Source: Longimycelium tulufanense (GTDB lineage: Bacteria > Actinomycetota > Actinomycetes > Mycobacteriales > Pseudonocardiaceae). Taken from it: 36,934 nt of DNA. Location: contig NZ_BMMK01000045.1 in the NCBI RefSeq assembly GCF_014645795.1, positions 1 through 36,934 of the forward strand. The letters are read 5' to 3'. This document shows positions 27,457 through 35,320 of this stretch, piece after piece. A model generated the notes under the pieces. The model had not been told where the DNA came from. It did not search any database and was given only the letters and a program-made list of their open reading frames with translations. Positions within the stretch are counted from its first letter, which is position 1; every line of letters begins with the position of its first letter. The translations under genes were made by a program, and so were the position numbers.

Positions 27457-28182
27457 GTGGCACGCGGTGAGCTGCGGGGTGTCGTGGCGGTGGACGGTCC
27501 GTCGGGTACCGGGAAGTCCACCGTCGCCAGGCGGCTCGCGGCCGAGTTCGACGCCGAGTACCTCGACACCGGGGCCATGTACCGGGCGGTGACGCTGGCC
27601 GTGCTGCGCGCCGGGGTGGACCCGCAGGACCCGGACGCCGTCGCCGAGATCGCGGCCGTCGCCGAGCTGGCCTCCGGCACCGACCCCGAGGCCCCCACCA
27701 TCGACCTGGCCGGTGAGGACGTCAGCGAGGAGATCCGCGGGCCTGCTGTCACCCTCGCGGTGTCGCCCGTCTCCGCCGTCCCGGCCGTGCGTGAGCAGCT
27801 CGTCGGGCGGCAGCGGCAGATCATCGCCGACGCACTCGCCCGCACCGGCGGCATCGTCGTCGAGGGGCGCGACATCGGCACCACGGTCGCGCCCGACGCC
27901 GGGCTGAAGGTCTTCCTCACCGCGACCCCCGAGGCACGCGCACACCGGCGCGCGGCCCAGGACAACGCCTCCGGCCGGCGGGCCGACGTCGCCGAGACCC
28001 TGGCCGACGTGCGGCGCAGGGACACCTACGACGCCAGCCGAGCGGTGTCGCCGATGCGGCGGGCCGAGGACGCCGTCACCGTCGACACCACCGAGCTGGA
28101 CATCCCCGGCGTGCTGAGCGAACTGGCCGCGCTGATCAAGCAGCGCGGGCTGACGGCCGTCCCGCAGCGGAGCCGGTCATGA
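27457..28182 (+). CDS. cmk: Cytidylate kinase
   Basis: Cmk phosphorylates CMP and dCMP with ATP. GTG 27457 sits four bases behind GAGGAGG (27446-27452) and gives MARGELRGVVAVDGPSG; GTG 27454 directly before it is also possible. Longer upstream frames are not supported. The product has about 241 residues. The P-loop is VDGPSGTGKSTVARRLA near residue 12, the CMP-binding segment is YLDTGAMYRAVTLAVLR, the insert region and VVEGRDIGTTVAPDAGLKVF are typical, and RRDTYDASRAVSPMRRAEDA forms the lid side. The 192-bp gap upstream shows GC-rich repeats but no gene I can support. It is tightly coupled to plsC (ATGA overlap) and matches Rv1712. Confidence 0.94.
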   Translation: MARGELRGVVAVDGPSGTGKSTVARRLAAEFDAEYLDTGAMYRAVTLAVLRAGVDPQDPDAVAEIAAVAELASGTDPEAPTIDLAGEDVSEEIRGPAVTLAVSPVSAVPAVREQLVGRQRQIIADALARTGGIVVEGRDIGTTVAPDAGLKVFLTATPEARAHRRAAQDNASGRRADVAETLADVRRRDTYDASRAVSPMRRAEDAVTVDTTELDIPGVLSELAALIKQRGLTAVPQRSRS

Positions 28183-28883
28183 CCTCGCGCGCGGCCCTGC
28201 CACCCGGGGCCTGGCCCTGGCTGCACGGCCTGGCCCGCTGGATCGGGACCTGGCTGTTCCACCCGGTGTTCCGGCTGCGCGTCCGGGGCCGGGACCGGGT
28301 TCCCGCCGAGGGGCCGGTGGTGCTCGTCGGCAACCACAGCTCGCTGGTCGACGGCCCACTGCTGTTGGGTGTCCTCGGTCGCAGCTCGGTGTTCCTGATC
28401 AAGCACGAGCTCTTCCATGGCCCGCTCGGGTGGGTGCTGTACCGGCTCGGGCACCTGCCGGTCCGCCGCGGCGAACCCGACCGCACCCCGATGCTCGCGG
28501 CCGTGCGGGTGCTGCGCGGTGGCGGCGTGGTCGGGGTGTTCCCGGAGGGAACCCGGGGTGAGGGCACCGTGAGGTCGGCGGAGAACGGGGCTGCCTGGCT
28601 CGCCCGCTCCACCGGTGCCGTGGTGCTGCCGGTGGCCTGCCGGGGCACCTTGCGGCCCTCCGGCGCGCGGCGCCGGTTCCGGCCCCGGGTCGATGTGCTG
28701 TTCGGCGAGCCGTTCCGGCTGCCTGCCGGCAAGGGGCGGGCGGGGCTGGCCGCGGCCACCGAGCGCCTGCGCGTCGAGCTCGCCGGCTTGGTCGCCGAAC
28801 TTGACCGACAGCGGGGCGGCGAGACCGCACCCGCACGACAGCAACCGCCCGCCAAGGGCTCCGAGAGGGGAGGGCGAGCGTGA
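28179..28883 (+). CDS. plsC: 1-acyl-sn-glycerol-3-phosphate acyltransferase (PlsC family)
   Basis: PlsC-type enzymes acylate lysophosphatidic acid to phosphatidic acid at the membrane. The 234-residue product shows the four family blocks: [13 protein letters not shown] with the catalytic H(X4)D near residue 51, the [17 protein letters not shown] region, [12 protein letters not shown] with the substrate-binding FPEGTR near residue 120, and [10 protein letters not shown] hydrophobic N-terminal stretch ([20 protein letters not shown]) probably attaches it to the membrane. The ATG overlaps the cmk stop, with GGAG six bases before. The C-terminal 30 residues are Arg/Gln/Pro-rich and disordered. 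Specificity for lysophosphatidic acid is inferred from the family. Confidence 0.9.
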   Translation: MTSRAALPPGAWPWLHGLARWIGTWLFHPVFRLRVRGRDRVPAEGPVVLVGNHSSLVDGPLLLGVLGRSSVFLIKHELFHGPLGWVLYRLGHLPVRRGEPDRTPMLAAVRVLRGGGVVGVFPEGTRGEGTVRSAENGAAWLARSTGAVVLPVACRGTLRPSGARRRFRPRVDVLFGEPFRLPAGKGRAGLAAATERLRVELAGLVAELDRQRGGETAPARQQPPAKGSERGGRA

Positions 28884-30295
28884 CCGGCCTGGACGGCACG
28901 TGGGCCGACGAGGCCGAGTGGACCGCATTGGACGAGGTGGCCGGGGCCGCCGACGAGGGCCTGGGCGGCGGTGAGCCGCCGCAGCCCGTCGTCGCGGTGG
29001 TCGGCCGGCCGAACGTGGGCAAGTCCACCCTGGTGAACCGGATCCTGGGCCGCCGCGAGGCGGTCGTGCAGGACGTCCCCGGCGTCACCCGGGACCGCGT
29101 CGCCTACGACGCGCTGTGGAACGGGCGGCGGTTCACCGTCGTCGACACCGGCGGTTGGGAGCCCGACGCCCGCGGCCTGCAGGCGGAGGTGGCCGCACAG
29201 GCAGAGCTGGCGATGTCCACCGCGGATGTCGTGCTGCTGGTCGTCGACGCCACCGTCGGCGCCACCACGACCGACGAGGCGGTGGCCCGGGTCCTGCGCC
29301 GCTCGAACCGGCCCGTGCTGCTCATCGCCAACAAGGTGGACGACGAGCGGCTGATGGCCGACGTCGCCGCGTTGTGGTCACTGGGCCTCGGTGAGCCCTA
29401 CCCGGTCAGCGGCCTGCACGGGCGCGGCTCGGGCGACCTGCTCGACGCCGTGCTCAAGGCGTTGCCCGAGACGCCGCGGGAGGCGGTCGGTGCGAGTGGT
29501 GGTCCACGCCGGGTAGCCCTGGTGGGCAAGCCCAACGTCGGCAAGTCCAGCCTGCTCAACCGGCTCACCGGGGAGCAGCGCTCGGTGGTCGACGAGGTCG
29601 CCGGCACCACCGTGGACCCGGTGGACTCCCTGGTCGAGCTGGATGACGAGACGTGGCGCCTCGTCGACACCGCCGGCCTGCGCAAGCGGGTACGCACCGC
29701 CAGCGGCACCGAGTACTACGCGTCGCTGCGCACCCGCGCCGCGATCGAGGCCGCCGAGGTGGCGATCGTGCTCATCGACGCCAGCGAGCCGCTCACCGAG
29801 CAGGACCTGCGGGTGATCTCGATGGTCGTCGACTCCGGGCGGGCGCTGGTGCTGGCCTACAACAAGTGGGACCTGGTCGACGAGGATCGGCGATACCAGC
29901 TCAACAAGGAGATCGACCGCGAGCTGGTCCGGGTGCGGTGGGCCGAGCGGGTGAACGTGTCCGCGCGGACCGGACGGGCCGTGGCCAAGCTGGCGCCGGC
30001 GCTGCGGACCGCGTTGGAGTCCTGGGACCGGCGGGTGCCCACCGGGCAGCTCAACGCCTGGCTCAACGAGCTCGTCGCGGCCACCCCGCCGCCGGTACGC
30101 GGTGGCAAGCAGCCGAAGGTCCTGTTCGCCACCCAGGCACAGACCCGGCCGCCCACGATCGTGCTGTTCACCACGGGCTTCCTGGAGGCCGGCTACCGAC
30201 GGTTCGTGGAGCGCAAGTTCCGGGAGACCTTCGGCTTCACCGGCAGCCCCGTCCGCATCTCCGTGCGGGTCCGGGAGCGCAAGCCGCGGAAGTGA
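28880..30295 (+). CDS. der: Ribosome assembly GTPase Der (EngA)
   Basis: Der is an essential GTPase with two G domains that assists 50S subunit assembly. GTG 28880 overlaps plsC and follows GGGGAGGG. The product has 471 residues. Domain 1 has [15 protein letters not shown] near residue 40, DTGGWEPDA and NKVDDERL. Domain 2 has [15 protein letters not shown] near residue 215, DTAGLRKRV and [11 protein letters not shown]. The KH-like C-terminal domain (about 385-471) shows [20 protein letters not shown] and [13 protein letters not shown]. The N-terminal 35 residues are acidic and unstructured, as in other actinobacterial Der proteins. It completes the cmk-plsC-der operon. Confidence 0.96.
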   Translation: MTGLDGTWADEAEWTALDEVAGAADEGLGGGEPPQPVVAVVGRPNVGKSTLVNRILGRREAVVQDVPGVTRDRVAYDALWNGRRFTVVDTGGWEPDARGLQAEVAAQAELAMSTADVVLLVVDATVGATTTDEAVARVLRRSNRPVLLIANKVDDERLMADVAALWSLGLGEPYPVSGLHGRGSGDLLDAVLKALPETPREAVGASGGPRRVALVGKPNVGKSSLLNRLTGEQRSVVDEVAGTTVDPVDSLVELDDETWRLVDTAGLRKRVRTASGTEYYASLRTRAAIEAAEVAIVLIDASEPLTEQDLRVISMVVDSGRALVLAYNKWDLVDEDRRYQLNKEIDRELVRVRWAERVNVSARTGRAVAKLAPALRTALESWDRRVPTGQLNAWLNELVAATPPPVRGGKQPKVLFATQAQTRPPTIVLFTTGFLEAGYRRFVERKFRETFGFTGSPVRISVRVRERKPRK

Positions 30296-30384
30296 TCGCG
30301 CGGCCGGGCGGTGCGAACATCATGGAAGATCCGCCTTCGACCGCCTAGCCTCCCTGCCAAGGTGGATCAAGGGAGGTGGGGCCG

Positions 30385-31077
30385 GTGCCGACCAGCCACA
30401 GCGGCTCGGTCGTCGACGGCCGCGTGCGGCTGGTGCTCGCCGACGACGAGCCGCTCCTCAGGCGGGGACTTCGGGTCCTGCTCGAGGCCAGCGGGCACAT
30501 CGCCGTGGTCGCCGAGGCCGCGGACGGGGACGAGCTGCTGGCGGCCGTGCGGGAGCACTGGCCGCAGGTGGCGCTCGTCGACGTGCAGATGCCCGGCGTG
30601 GACGGGCTGACCGCGTTGCGGACGATGCTCGCGTGGCCGCAGGCCCCGGCCGCCGCCGTGTTGACCACGTTCGACCTGGACGAATACGTGGCCGACGCGT
30701 TGGAGGTCGGGGTGCAGGGCTTCCTGCTCAAGGACGCCGAGCCCGAGGTCCTCGTCCGGTCGGTGCTCGACCTCGCTGCCGGTGGGGCCGTGCTGGATCC
30801 GCGGATCACCGCGCGGTTGTTGCCAAGGCTGCGGATGGCCAGCGGCCAGCGCCGGGATGTTGAGCGGCTTCGGGCGTTGAGCGCGCGGGAGCAGCAGGTG
30901 CTGGAACTGTTGGCGGACGGGCGATCCAACGCCGGCATCGCCGAGGAACTCGGCCTGACCGAGGCTACCGTCAAGAGCTACGTGTCCACTGTGCTCAGCA
31001 AACTCGGTGCACAGAATCGGGTGCAGGCCGCCCTCATGGCGCAACGTGCTGCCAGCCCTGGGGGAGGGCAGGGATGA
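30385..31077 (+). CDS. NarL/FixJ-family response regulator
   Basis: GTG 30385 is chosen because GGGAGG (30371-30376) precedes it by eight bases. The product has 230 residues. The receiver domain (about 12-130) has the acidic pair in LVLADDEPLLRRG, the phosphoacceptor Asp66 in VALVDVQMPGVDG, Thr in VLTTFDLDEY and Lys in GFLLKDAEPE. A LuxR-type helix-turn-helix follows near residues 165-225 (LSAREQQVLELLADGRSNA and GLTEATVKSYVSTVLSKL). It overlaps the sensor kinase gene (ATGA) and forms a standard two-component pair. Its targets cannot be read from this window, though a nearby membrane or stress target is common for such pairs. Confidence 0.93.
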   Translation: MPTSHSGSVVDGRVRLVLADDEPLLRRGLRVLLEASGHIAVVAEAADGDELLAAVREHWPQVALVDVQMPGVDGLTALRTMLAWPQAPAAAVLTTFDLDEYVADALEVGVQGFLLKDAEPEVLVRSVLDLAAGGAVLDPRITARLLPRLRMASGQRRDVERLRALSAREQQVLELLADGRSNAGIAEELGLTEATVKSYVSTVLSKLGAQNRVQAALMAQRAASPGGGQG

Positions 31078-32261
31078 GCTTGTGGGGCTGGACGCTGGTC
31101 CGGCGGGTGGGAATTGAGATCCTCGCCGTGGCGGTGCCTGTTTCCTTGGTGCTGTTGGCGAATCCCACGCCTTACGACTTCGCTTTGCCCGCAGCACTTG
31201 TTGCCTGCGCGCTGTTGCCGCTGCGACTGCTCTATCCGCCGCTGATGGTGCTGATCTGCCTGCCGGCGTTGTTCTCGGGGCTCGGGTTCCTGCCGACCGT
31301 CGTGTCGCTGTTTCGGCTTGGCAGGACGGCGCGTTCGCTGGCCTTGCTGACCGGCGCTGTCGCGTTGACCACCGCCGTTGCCTGGACCGGAGTGTATCTC
31401 TCGCAGCCCCATCTACGTTGGGCCGACCTCGTGCTCACCGCTGTCTTCGGGGTGATCTACACCGCCGCCCCTGCTGCTCTCGGCAAGCTGGTTGCGACGC
31501 GGGAGGAGCTGGCCGCCAGCCTGCGGGAGCAGGAGCGGGCGCGGATTGCCGAGTTGGCGGCTCGGGAGGAGCGGGCGAAGGCGGAGGAGCGGGCGACCAT
31601 TGCCCGGGAGATCCACGACGCTGTTGGGCATCACGCGACGCTCATCGCTGTCGAGGCCGCCGCTTTGGCCGCTACTACTAGGGACGCCGCTACCCGTGAC
31701 TCCGCGCTGCGGTTGCGTGCCTTGGCAAAGGAGTCGTTGGCCGAGATGCGGGCGGCCTTGGGTCTCCTCAACGGGATGCCTGAGCCTGTGCCCGGGTTGC
31801 CGCAGTTGCCCGACCTGGTGGCCAAGGCGCGGGCTGCTGGGCTCGTTGTCGAACTGGAGGACCGGTCGGTGCTCGGGGCTGAGCTCACGCCCAGCGCCGG
31901 GCGGGCGGTGTACCGGGTGGTGCAGGAGGCTTTGACCAACGCCGCGAAGCACGCTCCTGGTGCTCCCGTCCTGATCCGGTTGGACCGGCGTGATGGTCGG
32001 CTGCACGTGACCGTCGAGAACGACACGTCCACCACCTCGGCCGTGGTGGCTACGGAGGGTGAGCATGGGGCCGGGTTGTCCGGGTTGGCGGAGCGGATGC
32101 GGATGGCTGGGGGAGCCCTGGCCGCGACCCCCACCCCGACCGGGGGCTTCCTGGTCCAGGCTGAGCTTCCGCTGCAGGGGGCCGGCCCGGCACCACCTAC
32201 GAAAGTAGGGGACGACGACTCGACGATCGGCGGTAGTCCCGTGGCCTCCGCTCCCGCATAG
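31074..32261 (+). CDS. Sensor histidine kinase, HisKA_3/NarL-partner type
   Basis: This 395-residue protein begins with four to five membrane helices in residues about 10-150 (VLLANPTPYDFALPAALVAC, ALLTGAVALTTAVAWTGVYL, DLVLTAVFGVIYTAAPAALG). A charged coiled coil (EELAASLREQERARIAELAA) follows, then the HisKA_3 box TIAREIHDAVGHHATLI with phosphoacceptor His181. The GHKL ATPase shows VVQEALTNAAKHAPG (N box) and GAGLSGLAERMRMAGGAL (G box). There is no sizeable extracytoplasmic sensor domain, so the signal is probably sensed within the membrane. Codon use is noticeably richer in third-position T and in GTT, GCT and GGG codons than in neighbours. It is coupled to the response regulator. Confidence 0.92.
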   Translation: MSLWGWTLVRRVGIEILAVAVPVSLVLLANPTPYDFALPAALVACALLPLRLLYPPLMVLICLPALFSGLGFLPTVVSLFRLGRTARSLALLTGAVALTTAVAWTGVYLSQPHLRWADLVLTAVFGVIYTAAPAALGKLVATREELAASLREQERARIAELAAREERAKAEERATIAREIHDAVGHHATLIAVEAAALAATTRDAATRDSALRLRALAKESLAEMRAALGLLNGMPEPVPGLPQLPDLVAKARAAGLVVELEDRSVLGAELTPSAGRAVYRVVQEALTNAAKHAPGAPVLIRLDRRDGRLHVTVENDTSTTSAVVATEGEHGAGLSGLAERMRMAGGALAATPTPTGGFLVQAELPLQGAGPAPPTKVGDDDSTIGGSPVASAPA

Positions 32262-32263
32262 TT

Positions 32264-32280
32264 CCCCTGCCGGGCAGGGG
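32264..32280 (+). terminator. Hairpin after the sensor kinase gene
   Basis: CCCCTGC (32264-32270) pairs with GCAGGGG (32274-32280) over a 3-base loop, three bases after the stop codon. The compact GC stem fits termination of the two-component operon. Confidence 0.6.
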
Positions 32281-32296
32281 GCCGACGCGGGGGAGC

Positions 32297-32325
32297 GGCG
32301 GGGACGCTGGGGGTGCGTCCCCGCC
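32297..32325 (+). terminator. Second hairpin after the sensor kinase gene
   Basis: GGCGGGGACGC (32297-32307) pairs perfectly with GCGTCCCCGCC (32315-32325) across a 7-base loop, 17 bp after the first hairpin. The tandem arrangement strengthens the view that transcription stops before the tRNA gene. Confidence 0.65.
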
Positions 32326-32362
32326 CGCGCTCGCCCTCGTCCCACCCGCCCAGCCCCGGATT

Positions 32363-32390
32363 TTGGGGGTCCGCGGTGATGGGTTAGGAT
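32363..32390 (+). promoter_or_regulatory. Candidate promoter of tRNA-Pro
   Basis: TTGGGG (32363-32368) and TAGGAT (32385-32390) are 16 bp apart. The -10 box is a good actinobacterial type. The start would be near 32397, about 22 bases before the mature tRNA. The assignment is by eye. Confidence 0.45.
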
Positions 32391-32418
32391 GATCCCGCAT
32401 CCGGACGCCGGATGTGGC

Positions 32419-32492
<74 letters not shown>

Positions 32493-32498
32493 CGGCCA

Positions 32499-32532
32499 GA
32501 ACAGCCCATCTACGCAGGTAGATGGGCTGTTC
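32499..32532. terminator. Perfect 15-bp hairpin between tRNA-Pro and the integrase gene
   Basis: GAACAGCCCATCTAC (32499-32513) and GTAGATGGGCTGTTC (32518-32532) pair completely around the loop GCAG. It starts seven bases behind the tRNA. It probably terminates tRNA transcription from the left; it may also end the element's operon from the right. Its sequence would form part of the element's end. Confidence 0.7.
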
Positions 32533-32616
32533 CGTTGGTGCCGTCGTGATCTCTCTGAATGCCTGACCGGCGGTGCATGCCACATTTGTGCCACACGACC
32601 GGCGGTTACCCCTCGC

Positions 32617-33816
32617 TCAGGCCGCGTTGAGCGCGGCGCGTCGGCGAGCGTCGAGCGTGGCCGCGACGTCGTCGAGACGGTCTGGCCACAGGTGCCCGTA
32701 GATATTGAGAGTCATCGATGCGTCGGCGTGTCCGAGCATCTGCTGGATCACTTTCACGTCCGCGCCGGCCGCGATCGCCAACGACGCCGCTGTGTGGCGC
32801 AGCTTATGCGGTGTCAAGCCCAACCCGTCGAGTTCGGCCGCCTGCACCGCCGCGTTGAACTCCCGCACGCGCCAGTTGTTCGCCCGAAGCGACATGCCGC
32901 GGTTGGTGGTGAACACCAGCTCGTCACCCGCCCGGTTGCCGATGACTTGGGTCAGGACGGGCACCAACGACGCCGGGATCGGGACTGTGCGGCGCTTGCC
33001 GGTCTTCGGCAAGCCTTCGCATTGGACCCCTTTGACCTCATAGAACGTAGTCGCCACTCGGATTCGCCGCTTGTTTAGGTCGACCCTGCCAATTCGCAGC
33101 GATGCGGCCTCACCCCACCTCAGACCCGTGTAGGCCAGCAGCAGGATGAGTGCCCGGTTAATCGCGGCACACGCGGTGGGCCGCGCGTACTTGGTCATCA
33201 GCGTGGCCGACGCATTCGCCAACGCCTCGACCTGTGCGTAGGACAGGTACACGTGTTCAGCATCGGGGCGGACGGGCAGCTTCACCCCATGTGCAGGGTT
33301 CCTGCCCAGCCGCGTGGGCACACACCATTCCAGGACCATGGTCAGAACACGGTAGGCATGTCGGGCCTGAGACGGACCCAGGCCGGCGCCGCCCTCCTCT
33401 TTTGACTTGAGTAAGGACGCGACCCACACCGCGATGTCCTCCCGCTCAATCGCGGACAGCGGAAGGTCGCCCCATCGCACGTTCACGTGGTTGTCCAGCA
33501 AGCCCCGGTATTTCCACCATGTCGACGGACGGAGGTCCTGCCGGGCGTCCAGCCACTTGTCCGCGATGTCGGCGAAGTCCACTCGCGACAGAGCGGGGTC
33601 GACGTAGGTGCCGGCGGACAGTGCTGCCTCCAACTCCGTTCGTCGATCCTCTGCCCGGGTCTTGGTCGTCGCGACTTCCGACCGTAGTTTGCCGGCGCGG
33701 TTGTAGTACCGCACCTGCCATCGCGCGGGAGGCTGCTTGCCGTTCTGCTTGGCACGCTGAAGCGCTTCGCGGTAGTCCTTGCTATTTCTGCGGTCGTACA
33801 CCCATGCGCGTGCCAT
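32617..33816 (-). CDS. int: Integrase (tyrosine recombinase) of an AICE-type element
   Basis: This 399-residue protein reads leftward from ATG 33816, behind AAGGGGGC on that strand and overlapping the excisionase stop (TAATG). The first 60 residues form an arm-binding region (ARWQVRYYNRAGKLRSEVAT). A core-binding domain follows at about 80-180 (DFADIADKWLDARQDLRPST). The catalytic domain has Arg233 in AYTGLRWGEAASL, Lys in PKTGKRRTVPIP, His-x-x-Arg in TPHKLRHTAASLAI, His in MLGHADASMTL and Tyr373 in NIYGHL. It catalyses integration into, and with Xis excision from, the tRNA-Pro site. Size and gene order (primase, ATPase, xis, int, tRNA) resemble pSAM2-like elements. GC content is lower than that of the chromosome genes to the left. 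Confidence 0.94.
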   Translation of the reverse strand: MARAWVYDRRNSKDYREALQRAKQNGKQPPARWQVRYYNRAGKLRSEVATTKTRAEDRRTELEAALSAGTYVDPALSRVDFADIADKWLDARQDLRPSTWWKYRGLLDNHVNVRWGDLPLSAIEREDIAVWVASLLKSKEEGGAGLGPSQARHAYRVLTMVLEWCVPTRLGRNPAHGVKLPVRPDAEHVYLSYAQVEALANASATLMTKYARPTACAAINRALILLLAYTGLRWGEAASLRIGRVDLNKRRIRVATTFYEVKGVQCEGLPKTGKRRTVPIPASLVPVLTQVIGNRAGDELVFTTNRGMSLRANNWRVREFNAAVQAAELDGLGLTPHKLRHTAASLAIAAGADVKVIQQMLGHADASMTLNIYGHLWPDRLDDVAATLDARRRAALNAA

Positions 33817-34055
33817 TAGGCGGCCCCCTTCTGTTCTTCCATCCACTTGTCGACGTCTTCGAGGCGGAAGCGAACGTGCTTTCCGACCTTGACTCCTGGC
33901 GGCCCGTAACCACGAGTGCGCCATTGGTAGACCGTTTGTTTGGAGGGCAATTTCAGGTAGGCCACCAATTCGTCAGGCGTCAGATACGTACCCATGTGAC
34001 CTTCCCACTCCCCCGGTCCGAATGGTTGCGGCGTTGGTTGCGTGGGGGTGGTCAT
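33816..34055 (-). CDS. xis: Excisionase / AlpA-like helix-turn-helix protein
   Basis: This 79-residue protein starts at ATG 34055 (ATGA overlap with the ATPase gene) and its stop overlaps the integrase start. The MerR-like winged helix reads YLTPDELVAYLKLPSKQTVY, then QWRTRGYGPPGVKVGKHVRF, then RLEDVDKWMEEQ. This is the usual layout of small Xis proteins of actinomycete integrative elements that bend DNA at the attachment site and steer the integrase to excision. The first 20 residues are Pro/Thr/Gln-rich. Coupling to int assures balanced production. Confidence 0.9.
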   Translation of the reverse strand: MTTPTQPTPQPFGPGEWEGHMGTYLTPDELVAYLKLPSKQTVYQWRTRGYGPPGVKVGKHVRFRLEDVDKWMEEQKGAA

Positions 34056-35320
34056 GCCTGCCCCCGGACGACTCTGAGGGGGGCGGCCGTACCAGCCGTA
34101 CCAGCCTCGTTTTTGCTGGTCAGCCCTGGTACGGCTTGTTCGGTGGTACGGCTTGAGCCGTACCAGGGCTCAAGCCGTACCGCCCCTGACCTGGGATGCG
34201 ACGGCTGGTACGGCTGGTACGGCTCCCCTTCCCCGGACGTGTCGGGTTCGGGGCAGTAGCGCTGCCAGGAGTCGACGAAATCGGCCCGCTGGTAGCCCTT
34301 GGCCTGGCCGACGCAGGGGAACCGGAAAGTGCCTGATCGGATGCCATATTCGCGCAGTAGCGATCCGAGTTTCATCGCGGTGAGCCCATTGGGGCCGAGT
34401 TCGTTCCAGCCGGACTCGGGAATGCCGCGTAGTCGGGCCAACAGTTCATTCGTGGGTAGGGCTTGGTCGTCACTGAAGGCGGTGCGGCAGTCGGTGAGGA
34501 GCCGGAGTTGGTCGGACATGTCGCCGGTGTTGCTGGCTTCGGCGGTCAGCGTTGCGGCGGCGGTGCGGGCACGCTGGGGCCAGGTGCCGCCGGCGTGGTC
34601 GGCGACGATGACCAGGGGTTCCCAGGTGTCGGCGGCGCGGTCCTCGACGGGCAGTTCCGGTTCGGCGGCTTCCAGGGTGGCCAGGTCTGCGCGTAGCCAG
34701 GTGGTGAGCTTGTTGGCCAGTGCCCGCAGGGGTTCTCGGTCGCGTCGGGTGCGGTAGGGGGAGACCTTTTCTCCGGGGGCGCGGCGGCGCATCGGGATAA
34801 TGACGGCGCGGTCTTCGATGGTGTCGGGCATGGCGCCGATACCGGCCAGGGCGGCCATGGCGAAGGTGGGGATGGTGACCACCGCGCTGAGCGCCGCGTC
34901 GTAGCGCAGCGCTGGTCGGCCGCGTTGGTGGCCGGCGTTGAGTAGCCCGCGGAGGTCTTCGTTGCCGTCGGCTTTGGGGCCGAAGATGGTGTCGACCTCA
35001 TCCACCAGCAGCACCGGCGGATCCGGCGTGATCGAGCGGTACACCGCCGCGGGGGACGCGTTGACCGTGATCAACGGGTTGTGGCATGTTGCCTCGACCA
35101 CGTCGAGCAGCCGGGATTTGCCGCAGCGGCGTTCGGGTCCGCGGATGACCAGCCGGGGGGCGTGTGCCCAGGCGGGTTGGGCATGGGTGGCCGCGATCCA
35201 CAGCACCACGGCGTCGGTGGCGTGTGGGCTGGGCATGGCCACGTAGCGGGTCAGCGCGGCGTGCACGGCATCCAGCAGCACCGCGCCCTCGGTGGCGGTC
35301 GGGTTCGTGGCAGTGGTCAT
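34052..35320 (-). CDS. DUF3631 domain ATPase of the element's replication module
   Basis: This 422-residue protein starts at ATG 35320, overlapping the primase stop (ATGA). A P-loop-like RGPERRCGKSRLLDVVEA lies near residue 65, and a Walker B PVLLVDEVDTIFG near residue 107. FAMAALAGIGAMPDTIEDRA and VIIPMRRRAPGEKVSPYRTR follow near 165-190, a sensor-like region. The DUF3631 C-terminal part (about 200-370) contains LLTDCRTAFSDDQALPTNEL and GIRSGTFRFPCVGQAKGYQR. In such elements this protein follows a primase-polymerase and is thought to be the helicase or loader; that is inference. The last 50 residues, rich in Tyr/Gln/Pro/Gly/Thr, are coded by a dense cluster of repeats and are probably disordered. 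Confidence 0.86.
   Translation of the reverse strand: MTTATNPTATEGAVLLDAVHAALTRYVAMPSPHATDAVVLWIAATHAQPAWAHAPRLVIRGPERRCGKSRLLDVVEATCHNPLITVNASPAAVYRSITPDPPVLLVDEVDTIFGPKADGNEDLRGLLNAGHQRGRPALRYDAALSAVVTIPTFAMAALAGIGAMPDTIEDRAVIIPMRRRAPGEKVSPYRTRRDREPLRALANKLTTWLRADLATLEAAEPELPVEDRAADTWEPLVIVADHAGGTWPQRARTAAATLTAEASNTGDMSDQLRLLTDCRTAFSDDQALPTNELLARLRGIPESGWNELGPNGLTAMKLGSLLREYGIRSGTFRFPCVGQAKGYQRADFVDSWQRYCPEPDTSGEGEPYQPYQPSHPRSGAVRLEPWYGSSRTTEQAVPGLTSKNEAGTAGTAAPLRVVRGQA
34085..34224. repeat. Iteron-like cluster: eight copies of AGCCGTACCA in both orientations
   Basis: AGCCGTACCA or its complement TGGTACGGCT occurs at 34085-34094 (one mismatch), 34094-34103, 34127-34136, 34144-34153, 34156-34165, 34173-34182 (one mismatch), 34206-34215 and 34215-34224. 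The pair at 34144-34165 makes a perfect 22-bp palindrome with centre TG, and two pairs are direct tandems sharing one base. The copies are read in different frames by the ATPase gene, so the DNA sequence and not the protein sequence is being kept. This is typical of replication origins or multi-site operators. Confidence 0.8.
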
